Assembly: GCA_902773165.1 (NCBI GenBank)
Contig: CACYDO010000100.1
Span: 1 to 12,716, forward strand
Source: an uncultured Ruminococcus sp.
GTDB lineage: Bacteria; Bacillota; Clostridia; Oscillospirales; Acutalibacteraceae
DNA length: 12,716 bases
Direction: 5' to 3'
Positions 1-7,776 of the stretch are shown here, piece by piece. Position numbers and translations under genes: made by a program. Below the pieces are notes generated by a model. That model was not told the DNA's origin and did not search any database. It saw only the letters and a program-made list of their open reading frames with translations. Numbering within the stretch: position 1 is the first letter of the stretch; each line of letters opens with the position of its first letter.

Positions 1-3000
1 CGCAACCTATTAGTCGCAGCCAGGAAGAGCCTCGCGGTTATTTCGGCAGCATCTGTCGTTATGTCATGCGGCATGACAGGGCTGTTCTCTGCCAGCGCAG
101 CCGAGGCAGATAAAAAAACCTCGGGCGCAGTAACCGACGCTTCCGTTCTTGAGATCTACGATAAGTATGGAAACCTTATCAACGATCACCTCAATCTCTA
201 TATTGACAACTCACCAAGAGCAGGACAAAATACCAGCGATACGTTTATTGTTGTTATGAAAAACGATGATAAAGAGGCGTTATCTGGCTTTGCCGATGAT
301 TTTTTACTTTTTGAACCGTCACTTAACGGGGATAAAAAGACAAAAATGTTCGACTCCGACTACTACGTACTCCCTGAAGAAAACTATCCTTCTTATATAA
401 CACCATCGGAAAACTCAGTTGCATGGGAAGTTGTCATAAGCTGCTGTGGATGGGAAACAAAAAAGAATGACAAAGATCCTCTTACAGGTGAGCCTCGCAA
501 CAGATATTACGAGTTTCCGTATGTTCCCGGTGAAGTATCCTTCTCTGTCGGCGCTGAAAGCGGTACTGTTCGACGCGTTGTCGATCTTCACGTTTTAGAG
601 CCTACAAATGATATCAACGTATATTGGAACGATCCTTCAAAGAAATCGGCTATCAAGTTCAGAGATCCGGTTTACAATGTACATGACGGTTATGAAACTA
701 TAACAGAGCATGAATATGATATTCCGACCAGTCTTGTTACTGCACACCCAAGTGCTCCTTCGGAATATCTCGATCATATAGGCTGGCACGTCACTCAGGA
801 TAAATCCGGCTTATCTTTCAGAAAAATTGTAGACGGCACAATAAAATATTTTCCTGCTGCCCTCGAGATCTCCTCTAAGGGTCAGGTGAATGCAGACGTT
901 TATAAGCCTCTTGAAAATAATCCCCTTTGGCTCGTTGCTTATGCTATGCCTACAATGAGAGTTGAATACGAACATAAAATGGCTAAGAAGGCTCTCGACG
1001 ACGGTAAAATAGATCAGGCAAAATATGACGAAATGCTTTCTCAGTTTACTACCGATCCGTACACAGGTGAGATCACAGACCGTCCCTTTGGAATTATCGG
1101 TACAAAGAAATACAACGACTACGCTCTTAACGCCAACAAGGACAATAATTATCTCGTAGAAGAAAACGAATATGGCGATTATCTTAAGAGAGATAAGAAC
1201 GGTAAAACGACTACGGTTGCAATTGAAGACAATCAGATTGCAGACAAAGATTATTTCCACGCATCATACACAGGCAACGGCAGTGATTATTTAGTATATA
1301 ATACAAACTATAAACTTGTAGGAGGCAGACCTACCTACGTTCCGTTATACAACGTTCCTAAATATATCAGAGTTTATAATTACACAAACAATCCTGCAAA
1401 GGAAATCAAATTCTCCAAAGTTCCCGGCGCTCAAATCACAGGAAACGAAACGACCCAGATCCGCGGCTCCATGATGAAGGGTGAAACGGCAAATATCTCG
1501 ATATCTCCTACGCCGTCCTACCCCAACGAGCAGGCAGGAACAGAATCCGGTGTAACAGATGTCTTTACATGGCAATCTCTTAATCCCGATATTGTAGAAA
1601 TCGTTACAAATGCTACACGCTCCCCCGGTGACGTAAATGCATCGATCAAAGCGAAAAAAGCAGGAACAGCAAGAATCAGAGTTCAGGGCGAAAACAGCTC
1701 CGTATCCGCCGATTGCTTCATCACAGTAAACGCTAATGCAACAAATATCTCAATTCAGCAGACTTCTCTTACAGTAAAGATCGGCGATACAGCAACCAAT
1801 GTTGCTACGCTTCTGCCGGACGATGCAAATGAAGAGATCGAATGGGTATCCGGAAATACATCTATCGTACAGGTTTCCGGTAAAACAAAGAGCAACTTCA
1901 CAAATAAGCAGGAAGTTGAGATCAAGGGTGTCAGCGCAGGTTCCGTATCTGTCACAGGTACTACAAAGAATACAAAGAGAACTGTTAAATTTACAGTTAC
2001 AGTAACACCTAAAAATCTTGCAAAGAATATTTCTGTCACAACAAGCCAAAACGGCAAATCAAAAACTGTCAGTGACACAGAAACTCTCTTTACAAACCAG
2101 GATATTACCTTTGACGCAAGACTTATCGGTGACAACAACGTTACCCCCGACGACAAGGTAGTATGGACAATCAGCGACAGCAATCATGCATACGTAACCG
2201 TTACAAAGCAGACGAGCGAACAGCTCACACTTCACGGCATCGCCCGCGGCAAGGTAACAGTAACGGCAGCAGCCGCAGACAACAAGTCTGTCAGCAAAAC
2301 ATTTACCGTTCAGGTAAAGAAGGGCTGCGCAACAGCTACTATCACTAGAAGCAACGGCAAATCCATCAACAACCCGAAGAATCTCCCTGTTGGCGGCACA
2401 CTTTCTCTCGCAGCGGATCTCAGAACAAGCCTTAAAAATACTCCTTACGATCACGATGATACAGTAAGCAGCTGGTCTTCAAGCAACACAGGCGTTGTTA
2501 CAGTAGATAAGAACGGCAACGTTAAGGGAGTTAAAAACGGTTCGGCTAATATTACAGTAACAACAGCTTCCGGCGTTACAGGCAAGCTCACAATCAATGT
2601 ATTCACAACATCTTCGATCGAGATCGGCGGCGCAACAGTAAAGCCCGACGGTTCTATCCTCACAACAATTGATCTTGACAAGGAACTCAAGGGATCAAAG
2701 ACTCTCACAGCCACTGTAAGAGATGAAGATGACGAGGTCGTATCTAATGTTGACTGTGTATGGAAATCCTCCAACCCGACAGTTGCAGTAGTTTCCTCCT
2801 CCGGCGTTGTAACAGGTCTTGATGTCGGAACAACCGATATCACAGTTACCTGCGGCACAAAGAGCCAGACCTGCAAGGTTACTGTTTATGCTACTCTCCA
2901 GGCGGCAGACAGCGTTACGATCGCACCTTACACATATTCGCCTCTCGTAACAATTTATGAGCCTAAGCCCACAATCACAGTAGGCAAGCATACACTTGTT

Positions 3001-5655
3001 CTCGACAAGGACTACACAGTAAAATATGATAAAAATACAAGCGTAGGCAAGGCTACTATGACCATCACGGGCAAGGGCTTCTACAAGAATTCTATTTCCT
3101 CTTCATATCAGATCAACAAGAGATCTATTAATGACGGTACTGTAAGTCTTAAGTACATTGAAAATCAGGAATGCACAGGTTCTCCGATTATTCCCGATAT
3201 CAGCGTAATATTTACAGATCCCGATTCTAAGCAGACAATTTCACTTAAAGAAAACACAGACTACACTATTAAGCTTTCCAACAACACTAAACCCGGTGAA
3301 GCTTCTATTACCGTATCAGGTAAAGGAAATTACTCCGATTCTCTTAACAGAACATTCACTATTTACTGCGATCATAAGGTTTTAAAGAACGCAGTTGTAC
3401 TCGAACAGGCAACATATGAAAAAGCAGGTCTTGAAAAGGGCACATGCGCAGCATGCGGTGAGAAGGACGTTACGAGAGTTATCCCGATGATCCCCCACTC
3501 TGACAATGCTGCAACAGAACTGAGCTTCCTCGGCGCAGAGTACGGTCTTTCCAAGGGCGAAACAATTCAGATCCAGCCTGTTGCAAAAACTCCCAATCCT
3601 CAGCTCGCTCCCACAGATACATTCAGATGGGTTTCCGACAACGAAAAGGTCGTTACTGTAGATCAGGACGGTAAGATCACAGGTAAATCCTTTGGTAAGG
3701 CAGTTATCACGGTTTACGGCGAAACAGAAGGCGTTGAAGCTTCCTGCACAGTAGCAGTTCTCGATAAGATAACAGAAATCGCTGTTAATCCTGCTGAGCC
3801 CGAAACAAGAGTTGACGTAGACACGATCGTTAAGGCAGAGATCAATCCTGCAAAATCTACAGACGAGCTTGTATGGACTTCCGAAGATCCCTCTATCGCA
3901 ACAGTAACTCCTTCTGAAACAGACAAGATGGCAGCAACGATCACAGGCGTATCCGTCGGCACAACAAAGATCATCGTAAGCGGCAGATACTCCGATATCT
4001 CCAAGGAGATCGAGATCAACGTCGAAGAAAAGAATGCTTCCGATATCCTTGTTATCTCAACAATGTTTGACGACAAGGAAGAGGCAGTTACAAACGGTTC
4101 GACATATAAGATCTTCTCAAATCAGGACGTTGTTTTCGACGCAGCTATCGCTAACGGCAGCGGTGAAAAATCCGATGACGTAACAGTATGGCAGATCACC
4201 GAGAACGACGGCAACTATGTAACTATCCCCGATCATGAAACAACAGAAGATTTCGTCGGTGACAAAATTACGATCCACGGTACTTCCGAAGGCTCTGTAA
4301 AGGTTACAGCATTCCCGCAGTCCAACCCGAGCCTTAAAACAACATTTACTCTCCAGGTAACTAAGCGCAGCGACAATCTCAAAATTGTGGACGAGCTTGG
4401 CAATACAGTAAACTCCAGATCTATTGATGTAAATGATAAGCTCACTCTTACGGCAGATATGACAACCAATAATCCTAACGATCCGTACAATCACGGTGAC
4501 GAGGTTTATGAATGGACTTCCAGCGATCCCGAGGTTGCAACTATTGACGCTGCAGGAAACATTGAGCCTAAGAAGAACGGTAAAACAGTTATTACTGTAA
4601 TGACGCGTTCAAAGCAGACAAAATCTGTAAACCTTACTGTATTTACAACATCTAACGTATATATTACTAAGGGCGTTGATGAGACAGACGTTATCGGTGC
4701 AGATCCGTCAATGACCATCGTTATGGATAAGAATTTCGAAGGCAAGAAGGCTCTCACCGCAACAACATATGACGAGACAGAAACAGCTGTTTCCAACGTA
4801 ATGTGCAAGTGGAGCTCCTCCAACGAGAAGGTTGCCACAGTAGACGAATACGGTGTTGTTACAGCTCATTCCGTCGGCGAATCTACGATCTCCGTTCAGT
4901 CCGGTTCGAAGATGCAGATCTGCAACCTCACGGTAACAGCTCCTGTAACATCTATTAAGCACGATCCTATCGAGGATTACGTTTATACACCGGGCGTTGA
5001 AGCATATGAACCCGATCCGGTATTCACAGCAGGCGACACAACTCTTGTTAAGGGTACAGATTACACGCTTGAATACTCAGACAACACAAAGCCCGGAACA
5101 GCTACAATGAAGGTTACCGGTCTTGGCTTCTACACAGGCACACAGAACATCACTTACAAGATCAACAAGAGAGATCTTACAGATCCTGCTGTTAAGATCA
5201 GCACAGTTTCCGATCAGAATTATACAGGTGAGGAAATCCGTCCTGAGATCACTATCACATGTGAAGGCACTACTCTCGTTGAGGGTCAGGATTACACAGT
5301 TTCCTACTCAAAGAATAAGGATATCGGTACTGCAACTATTACGATTTCAGCTGTCAGCAAGAGCAATTACACAGGCAAGGCTGTTGTGGAATTCAAAATT
5401 GTAGATCCCAACGGCAATCCTGACGGCCCGAAGGCTGACGTAATTTGCGGCGACGTTGACGGTGACGGCGACGTAACATCAGCAGACGCTCTCGCTATCC
5501 TCAGAGCAAGCTCAGGTCTCAGCACTCTCACAGCAGCTCAGACAACAGCAGCAGACGTTGACGGTGACGGCGATGCAACTTCCTCCGACGCACTCCAGGT
5601 ACTCCGTTACAGCTCGGGTCTTCCCGCAGGTGAGAGCATAGGAAAGAAGATCTGA
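1..5655 (+). CDS. Giant secreted dockerin protein with Big_2 Ig-like domains, 5'-partial
   Basis: The frame is open from base 1 with no stop, so the gene starts upstream. The first in-window ATG (base 61) falls inside a signal peptide: basic residues (R, then RK) precede a hydrophobic stretch ending in an Ala/Ser-rich, AxA-like cleavage region before EADKK. Residues below are numbered from that ATG (1864 in all). About 40-452 is a beta-looking region I do not recognise, with one helical stretch near 300-330. Residues 453-1102 and 1147-1781 are two copies of a block of five Big_2-type Ig-like domains (signature W-S-S-x-N, V-A-T-V, G-x-V-T-G) plus two repeats carrying D-Y-T-V and G-x-A-x-x-T-I-x-G. 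A Cys/His module (1103-1146) separates the copies. Residues 1794-1858 are a type I dockerin. No catalytic domain is visible. Inferred role: a structural, adhesive or carbohydrate-binding part attached to a cohesin-bearing scaffold on the cell surface. The modular reading is solid; the biological role is unknown. Confidence 0.9.
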   Translation, partial: RNLLVAARKSLAVISAASVVMSCGMTGLFSASAAEADKKTSGAVTDASVLEIYDKYGNLINDHLNLYIDNSPRAGQNTSDTFIVVMKNDDKEALSGFADDFLLFEPSLNGDKKTKMFDSDYYVLPEENYPSYITPSENSVAWEVVISCCGWETKKNDKDPLTGEPRNRYYEFPYVPGEVSFSVGAESGTVRRVVDLHVLEPTNDINVYWNDPSKKSAIKFRDPVYNVHDGYETITEHEYDIPTSLVTAHPSAPSEYLDHIGWHVTQDKSGLSFRKIVDGTIKYFPAALEISSKGQVNADVYKPLENNPLWLVAYAMPTMRVEYEHKMAKKALDDGKIDQAKYDEMLSQFTTDPYTGEITDRPFGIIGTKKYNDYALNANKDNNYLVEENEYGDYLKRDKNGKTTTVAIEDNQIADKDYFHASYTGNGSDYLVYNTNYKLVGGRPTYVPLYNVPKYIRVYNYTNNPAKEIKFSKVPGAQITGNETTQIRGSMMKGETANISISPTPSYPNEQAGTESGVTDVFTWQSLNPDIVEIVTNATRSPGDVNASIKAKKAGTARIRVQGENSSVSADCFITVNANATNISIQQTSLTVKIGDTATNVATLLPDDANEEIEWVSGNTSIVQVSGKTKSNFTNKQEVEIKGVSAGSVSVTGTTKNTKRTVKFTVTVTPKNLAKNISVTTSQNGKSKTVSDTETLFTNQDITFDARLIGDNNVTPDDKVVWTISDSNHAYVTVTKQTSEQLTLHGIARGKVTVTAAAADNKSVSKTFTVQVKKGCATATITRSNGKSINNPKNLPVGGTLSLAADLRTSLKNTPYDHDDTVSSWSSSNTGVVTVDKNGNVKGVKNGSANITVTTASGVTGKLTINVFTTSSIEIGGATVKPDGSILTTIDLDKELKGSKTLTATVRDEDDEVVSNVDCVWKSSNPTVAVVSSSGVVTGLDVGTTDITVTCGTKSQTCKVTVYATLQAADSVTIAPYTYSPLVTIYEPKPTITVGKHTLVLDKDYTVKYDKNTSVGKATMTITGKGFYKNSISSSYQINKRSINDGTVSLKYIENQECTGSPIIPDISVIFTDPDSKQTISLKENTDYTIKLSNNTKPGEASITVSGKGNYSDSLNRTFTIYCDHKVLKNAVVLEQATYEKAGLEKGTCAACGEKDVTRVIPMIPHSDNAATELSFLGAEYGLSKGETIQIQPVAKTPNPQLAPTDTFRWVSDNEKVVTVDQDGKITGKSFGKAVITVYGETEGVEASCTVAVLDKITEIAVNPAEPETRVDVDTIVKAEINPAKSTDELVWTSEDPSIATVTPSETDKMAATITGVSVGTTKIIVSGRYSDISKEIEINVEEKNASDILVISTMFDDKEEAVTNGSTYKIFSNQDVVFDAAIANGSGEKSDDVTVWQITENDGNYVTIPDHETTEDFVGDKITIHGTSEGSVKVTAFPQSNPSLKTTFTLQVTKRSDNLKIVDELGNTVNSRSIDVNDKLTLTADMTTNNPNDPYNHGDEVYEWTSSDPEVATIDAAGNIEPKKNGKTVITVMTRSKQTKSVNLTVFTTSNVYITKGVDETDVIGADPSMTIVMDKNFEGKKALTATTYDETETAVSNVMCKWSSSNEKVATVDEYGVVTAHSVGESTISVQSGSKMQICNLTVTAPVTSIKHDPIEDYVYTPGVEAYEPDPVFTAGDTTLVKGTDYTLEYSDNTKPGTATMKVTGLGFYTGTQNITYKINKRDLTDPAVKISTVSDQNYTGEEIRPEITITCEGTTLVEGQDYTVSYSKNKDIGTATITISAVSKSNYTGKAVVEFKIVDPNGNPDGPKADVICGDVDGDGDVTSADALAILRASSGLSTLTAAQTTAADVDGDGDATSSDALQVLRYSSGLPAGESIGKKI
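1417..3366 (+). repeat. Protein-level supermodule copy 1 (5 Big_2 + 2 DYTV repeats)
   Basis: Approximate domain limits, in residues counted from base 61: Ig-like 453-557, 558-649, 650-754, 755-848 and 849-946; DYTV repeats 947-1020 and 1021-1102. Domain order and landmarks match copy 2 at 3499-5403. Examples are the NQD motif (N679 against N1354), the P-Y-x-H motif (Y796 against Y1476), the Cys pair (C899/C938 against C1582/C1621) and I-N-K-R (I1018 against I1701). The period is therefore about 675-683 residues. The copies are clearly diverged, so this is an old duplication at protein level and not a fresh DNA repeat. Confidence 0.85.
3367..3498 (+). other. Cys/His mini-module between the two supermodule copies
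   Basis: Residues 1103-1146 of the giant protein carry C-D-H at one end and C-A-A-C-G about 25 residues later, then a V-I-P-M-I-P-H tail. The C-x-H plus C-x-x-C arrangement resembles a small zinc-ribbon-like module seen in many Clostridia surface proteins; metal binding is inferred. It sits exactly at the junction of the two duplicated blocks. The end of copy 2 has no such module and runs into the dockerin linker. Confidence 0.6.
3499..5403 (+). repeat. Protein-level supermodule copy 2 (5 Big_2 + 2 DYTV repeats)
   Basis: Approximate domain limits: Ig-like 1147-1234, 1235-1322, 1323-1435, 1436-1528 and 1529-1627; DYTV repeats 1628-1703 and 1704-1781. Each domain resembles its positional partner in copy 1 more than its neighbours. 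In the fifth Ig-like domain I counted about 36 identities in a gap-free 72-residue stretch, including a Cys pair 39 residues apart in both copies. Confidence 0.85.
5440..5634 (+). other. Type I dockerin domain (C-terminus of the giant protein)
   Basis: Two Ca2+-binding F-hand repeats: D-V-D-G-D-G-D-V-T-S-A-D followed by a helix ending R-A-S-S-G-L, and D-V-D-G-D-G-D-A-T-S-S-D followed by a helix ending R-Y-S-S-G-L. Acidic residues occupy loop positions 1, 3, 5 and 12, as expected for dockerins, and an N-G-N-P-D-G-P linker precedes. Dockerins bind cohesin domains of scaffoldins, so the protein is probably displayed in a cellulosome- or amylosome-like complex. The cohesin partner is not in this window. 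Confidence 0.93.
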
Positions 5656-5693
5656 TACGATCCTCATAATCAGGAAATAATTTCCCGATAACC

Positions 5694-5738
5694 AAAACGG
5701 GCAGGAGCGAAATGTTTCTGCCCGTTTAATTTTTTATT
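5694..5738 (+). terminator. Rho-independent terminator after the dockerin gene
   Basis: A perfect 10-bp stem (AAACGGGCAG at 5695-5704 pairing with CTGCCCGTTT at 5718-5727) closes a 13-nt loop. It is followed by AA and a run of six T (5730-5735). It lies about 40 bp after the stop codon and isolates the giant gene from oadG. Confidence 0.9.
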
Positions 5739-5757
5739 GAAAAAATTGTAATAATTG

Positions 5758-5786
5758 TTGAAATTTTAACTAATTTATACTATAAT
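5758..5786 (+). promoter_or_regulatory. Sigma-A promoter for the oadG-oadB unit
   Basis: TTGAAA (5758-5763), 17-nt spacer, TATAAT (5781-5786), in AT-rich DNA directly after the previous terminator. Transcription would begin near 5793 and give a leader of about 70 nt before the oadG start. The rest of the 207-nt gap 5656-5862 holds only the terminator and a leader hairpin. Confidence 0.8.
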
Positions 5787-5806
5787 ATTAACTATACTAT
5801 ATGTAT

Positions 5807-5830
5807 GGGCAGAGTCGCTTTCTGCCTTTT
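5807..5830 (+). promoter_or_regulatory. Hairpin plus short T-run in the oadG leader
   Basis: GGCAGA (5808-5813) pairs with TCTGCC (5821-5826) around a 7-nt loop and is followed by TTTT. It would form about 14 nt after the predicted transcription start. It may be a stabilising 5' hairpin or a weak attenuator; the T-run is short. No known riboswitch class is recognised. Confidence 0.4.
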
Positions 5831-5862
5831 GTTAATTTTATTATAGCAGGGAGTGAATATCA

Positions 5863-6267
5863 ATGTTTGAAAACCTAAAGCTAGGTCTGATAATTCTTCT
5901 GACCGGTATAGTTGTAGTGTTTTCTGTACTTGTGCTGCTGATACTGATAATCAAGATGTACAGCACCGCTGTCAGCAGCGCTCAGAACAGCATTGAAGCC
6001 AAGAAGATCGAGAAGCAAAAGGAATCTCAAAAGATTGAACCGTCCGAAAAAACTGAGTCACAGCTTGTGGAAACAGCTGTTTCCGAGCCAGAACCCGATG
6101 ACGGTACGATTCCCGGCGAGATAATTGCAGCTATAGCAGCAGCGGTAGACACCATCTTCGGTGAAGGTGCGGTTACAGTCACTTCTATTAAACGAGCAAA
6201 GAAACCGTCATCAAGACGCAATGCGTGGAAGGCGGCAGGCATGGCTGAAAATACCCGTGCTTTCTGA
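5863..6267 (+). CDS. Na+-pumping decarboxylase gamma subunit (OadG family)
   Basis: 134 residues. One N-terminal membrane segment (about 6-31) is followed by a charged Lys/Glu/Ser linker (about 40-82) and a short C-terminal domain containing A-I-A-A-A-V, R-R-N-A-W-K-A-A-G and E-N-T-R. This is the usual OAD_gamma architecture. In oxaloacetate and methylmalonyl-CoA decarboxylases the gamma subunit anchors the carboxyltransferase alpha subunit to the membrane beta subunit and helps hold a metal. The start has an AGGGAG Shine-Dalgarno nine bases upstream. The gene lies 21 bp before the beta subunit and is co-transcribed with it. Alpha and biotin-carrier subunits are not in the window, so the substrate (oxaloacetate, methylmalonyl-CoA or glutaconyl-CoA) cannot be assigned. 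Confidence 0.88.
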   Translation: MFENLKLGLIILLTGIVVVFSVLVLLILIIKMYSTAVSSAQNSIEAKKIEKQKESQKIEPSEKTESQLVETAVSEPEPDDGTIPGEIIAAIAAAVDTIFGEGAVTVTSIKRAKKPSSRRNAWKAAGMAENTRAF

Positions 6268-6274
6268 ATTATAC

Positions 6275-6282
6275 AGGGGGTG
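6275..6282 (+). promoter_or_regulatory. Shine-Dalgarno supporting the oadB TTG start
   Basis: AGGGGGTG lies 6 nt before the TTG at 6289. The next in-frame ATG is about 29 codons downstream and would remove the first part of the protein, so TTG is preferred. Confidence 0.7.
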
Positions 6283-6288
6283 TAGTTT

Positions 6289-7533
6289 TTGGAATTTTTA
6301 TCACAGTTCTGGGAGTCTATAGTCGGGATATTTGCTAATTCCGGGTTTTCAAGTCTTCCGTGGGAAAATTATATAATGATACTTGTATCGTTTGTGCTTA
6401 TATATCTTGCAATTAAAAAGCAATATGAGCCTCTCGTTCTTTTACCTATCGCAGTTGGCATGCTGCTTGTTAATCTTTATCCGGGGATCGCTCTGGGCGG
6501 AACAACATCGTATATTCCCGTAGAGGAATACATGAAGCAGCACCCCGGAGAAACAGTAACGTATGCTAAGGTAATGATGAACGGCGTGCTGTGCTACGCA
6601 AAGCCCGAAGAAGTAGGCGGCTTGCTCTACTATCTCTACCAGGGCGTAAAGCATGGTATTTATCCGCCGCTTATATTCCTGGGAATCGGTGCGATGACAG
6701 ACTTTGGTCCGCTTATTGCAAATCCGAAAAGCTTTATTCTCGGTGCAGCTGCACAGATCGGTATTTTCATTACATTTATCGGCGCTATCCTTCTTGGATT
6801 TGCTCCCAATGAAGCAGGCGCTATCGGCATAATCGGCGGTGCAGACGGTCCTACCGCTATTTATGTAACGTCTATTCTCGCTTCGGAGCTGCTTGGTCCT
6901 ATTGCCGTCGCGGCATACTCCTACATGGCACTTGTTCCGATCATCCAGCCTCCTATCATGCGTCTGCTTACAACAAAGGAAGAGCGCTCGATAAAAATGG
7001 TTCAGCTCAGACCCGTTTCAAAGCTTGAGAAGATCCTCTTCCCTATCATCGTAACAGTTGTTGTATCACTGCTTCTGCCGGACGCGGCTACGCTTATCGG
7101 CATGCTGATGTTCGGTAACCTTATGCGTGAGAGCGGCGTTGTTGAGAGAATTTCTAAGACAGCGCAGAATGAGCTGATGAATATCATTACGATCTTCCTC
7201 GGACTCTCTGTTGGTTCTACAGCAACTGGCAAGGTATTCCTCTCGCCTAAGACGATCGGCATTATTGCCCTTGGACTGTTCGCATTTATGATGGGTACTG
7301 CATTCGGCGTTATCTTCGGTAAGATCATGTGCAAGGCTACGGGCGGAAAAGTTAATCCGCTTATCGGCTCAGCAGGTGTATCAGCTGTACCGATGGCAGC
7401 AAGAGTTTCTCAGAAAGTAGGTCAGGAAGAGAATCCTTCCAACTTCCTGTTAATGCACGCTATGGGTCCGAACGTTGCAGGCGTAGTTGGCTCGGCAGTT
7501 GCGGCAGGTGTACTTATCAGTATTCTTAAATAA
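6289..7533 (+). CDS. oadB: Na+-translocating decarboxylase beta subunit
   Basis: 414 residues, normal for the family, starting at TTG. A polytopic membrane protein that couples decarboxylation of the carboxybiotin carrier to Na+ export. Family signatures are intact: G-I-G-A-M-T-D-F-G-P (132-141), I-I-G-G-A-D-G-P-T-A-I-Y (181-192, with the conserved transport Asp), S-Y-M-A-L-V-P-I-I-Q-P-P-I-M (211-224), G-N-L-M-R-E-S-G-V-V-E-R (276-287), S-A-G-V-S-A-V-P-M-A-A-R (361-372) and M-H-A-M-G-P-N-V-A-G (389-398). It follows the gamma gene by 21 bp and forms a two-gene unit. The family includes OadB, MmdB and GcdB, which differ in the alpha subunit, so the symbol names the family and not the substrate. 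The alpha/biotin part must be encoded elsewhere. Confidence 0.95.
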   Translation: MEFLSQFWESIVGIFANSGFSSLPWENYIMILVSFVLIYLAIKKQYEPLVLLPIAVGMLLVNLYPGIALGGTTSYIPVEEYMKQHPGETVTYAKVMMNGVLCYAKPEEVGGLLYYLYQGVKHGIYPPLIFLGIGAMTDFGPLIANPKSFILGAAAQIGIFITFIGAILLGFAPNEAGAIGIIGGADGPTAIYVTSILASELLGPIAVAAYSYMALVPIIQPPIMRLLTTKEERSIKMVQLRPVSKLEKILFPIIVTVVVSLLLPDAATLIGMLMFGNLMRESGVVERISKTAQNELMNIITIFLGLSVGSTATGKVFLSPKTIGIIALGLFAFMMGTAFGVIFGKIMCKATGGKVNPLIGSAGVSAVPMAARVSQKVGQEENPSNFLLMHAMGPNVAGVVGSAVAAGVLISILK

Positions 7534-7542
7534 TTAATTATC

Positions 7543-7575
7543 TAGTGGGCTGTCGCAGGGCAGCTCACTATTTTG
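7543..7575 (+). terminator. Probable terminator after oadB
   Basis: TAGTGGGCTGT (7543-7553) pairs with GCAGCTCACTA (7560-7570), with two G-T wobbles, around a 6-nt loop, then TTTT. It lies 10 bp after the oadB stop. The T-run is short, so efficiency is uncertain. Confidence 0.65.
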
Positions 7576-7716
7576 CTATGCAGTTTATTAATATTTTTTA
7601 TTTATTGATAATATACATACTTTATTTTTCACTGCCTAATCCCTCAGCTCCCTAAGTGTACTTCCTTCAAGCGCATTTTAAAATATTCGTGGCTAAAAAC
7701 TTTAGCATTGCAAATC

Positions 7717-7745
7717 TTGCAAGTAAAGTCAATCTATGGTATAAT
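7717..7745 (+). promoter_or_regulatory. Sigma-A promoter for the tsaE-tsaB-rpiB unit
   Basis: TTGCAA (7717-7722), 17-nt spacer, TATAAT (7740-7745) preceded by TGG, an extended -10. The expected start near 7752 gives a leader of about 38 nt. The rest of the 256-bp gap after oadB is AT-rich; it shows the terminator, a short inverted repeat (GCTAAA/TTTAGC near 7692-7706) and a second TTGCAA at 7708-7713, but no gene. Confidence 0.8.
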
Positions 7746-7776
7746 TTATACTTAGATAGAATTGTATTACTGAATT

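Noticed and set aside
61..63. ATG at 61 as the true start of the giant gene
   Set aside because: The frame is open to base 1, and the basic residues of the signal peptide lie before this ATG. No Shine-Dalgarno precedes it, so the gene is cut by the window edge.
46..81. Possible lipobox (V-M-S-C) in the signal peptide of the giant protein
   Set aside because: The hydrophobic stretch continues past the Cys to an Ala/Ser-rich cleavage region, and Met at -2 is atypical. A Sec signal peptide fits better.
811..1260. Minus-strand open frames inside the giant gene (also 1755-2183, 2059-2454, 2451-2876, 4117-4494 and others)
   Set aside because: They mirror the repetitive coding strand, carry no recognisable motif and lie fully inside a well-supported gene.
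1417..5403. CRISPR-like or satellite DNA repeat
   Set aside because: The repetition is at protein-domain level with diverged nucleotides; there are no short identical repeats with regular spacers.
7708..7722. TTGCAA direct repeat as an operator for tsaE
   Set aside because: The second copy is simply the -35 element; two short palindromic hexamers in AT-rich DNA are weak evidence for a regulator.
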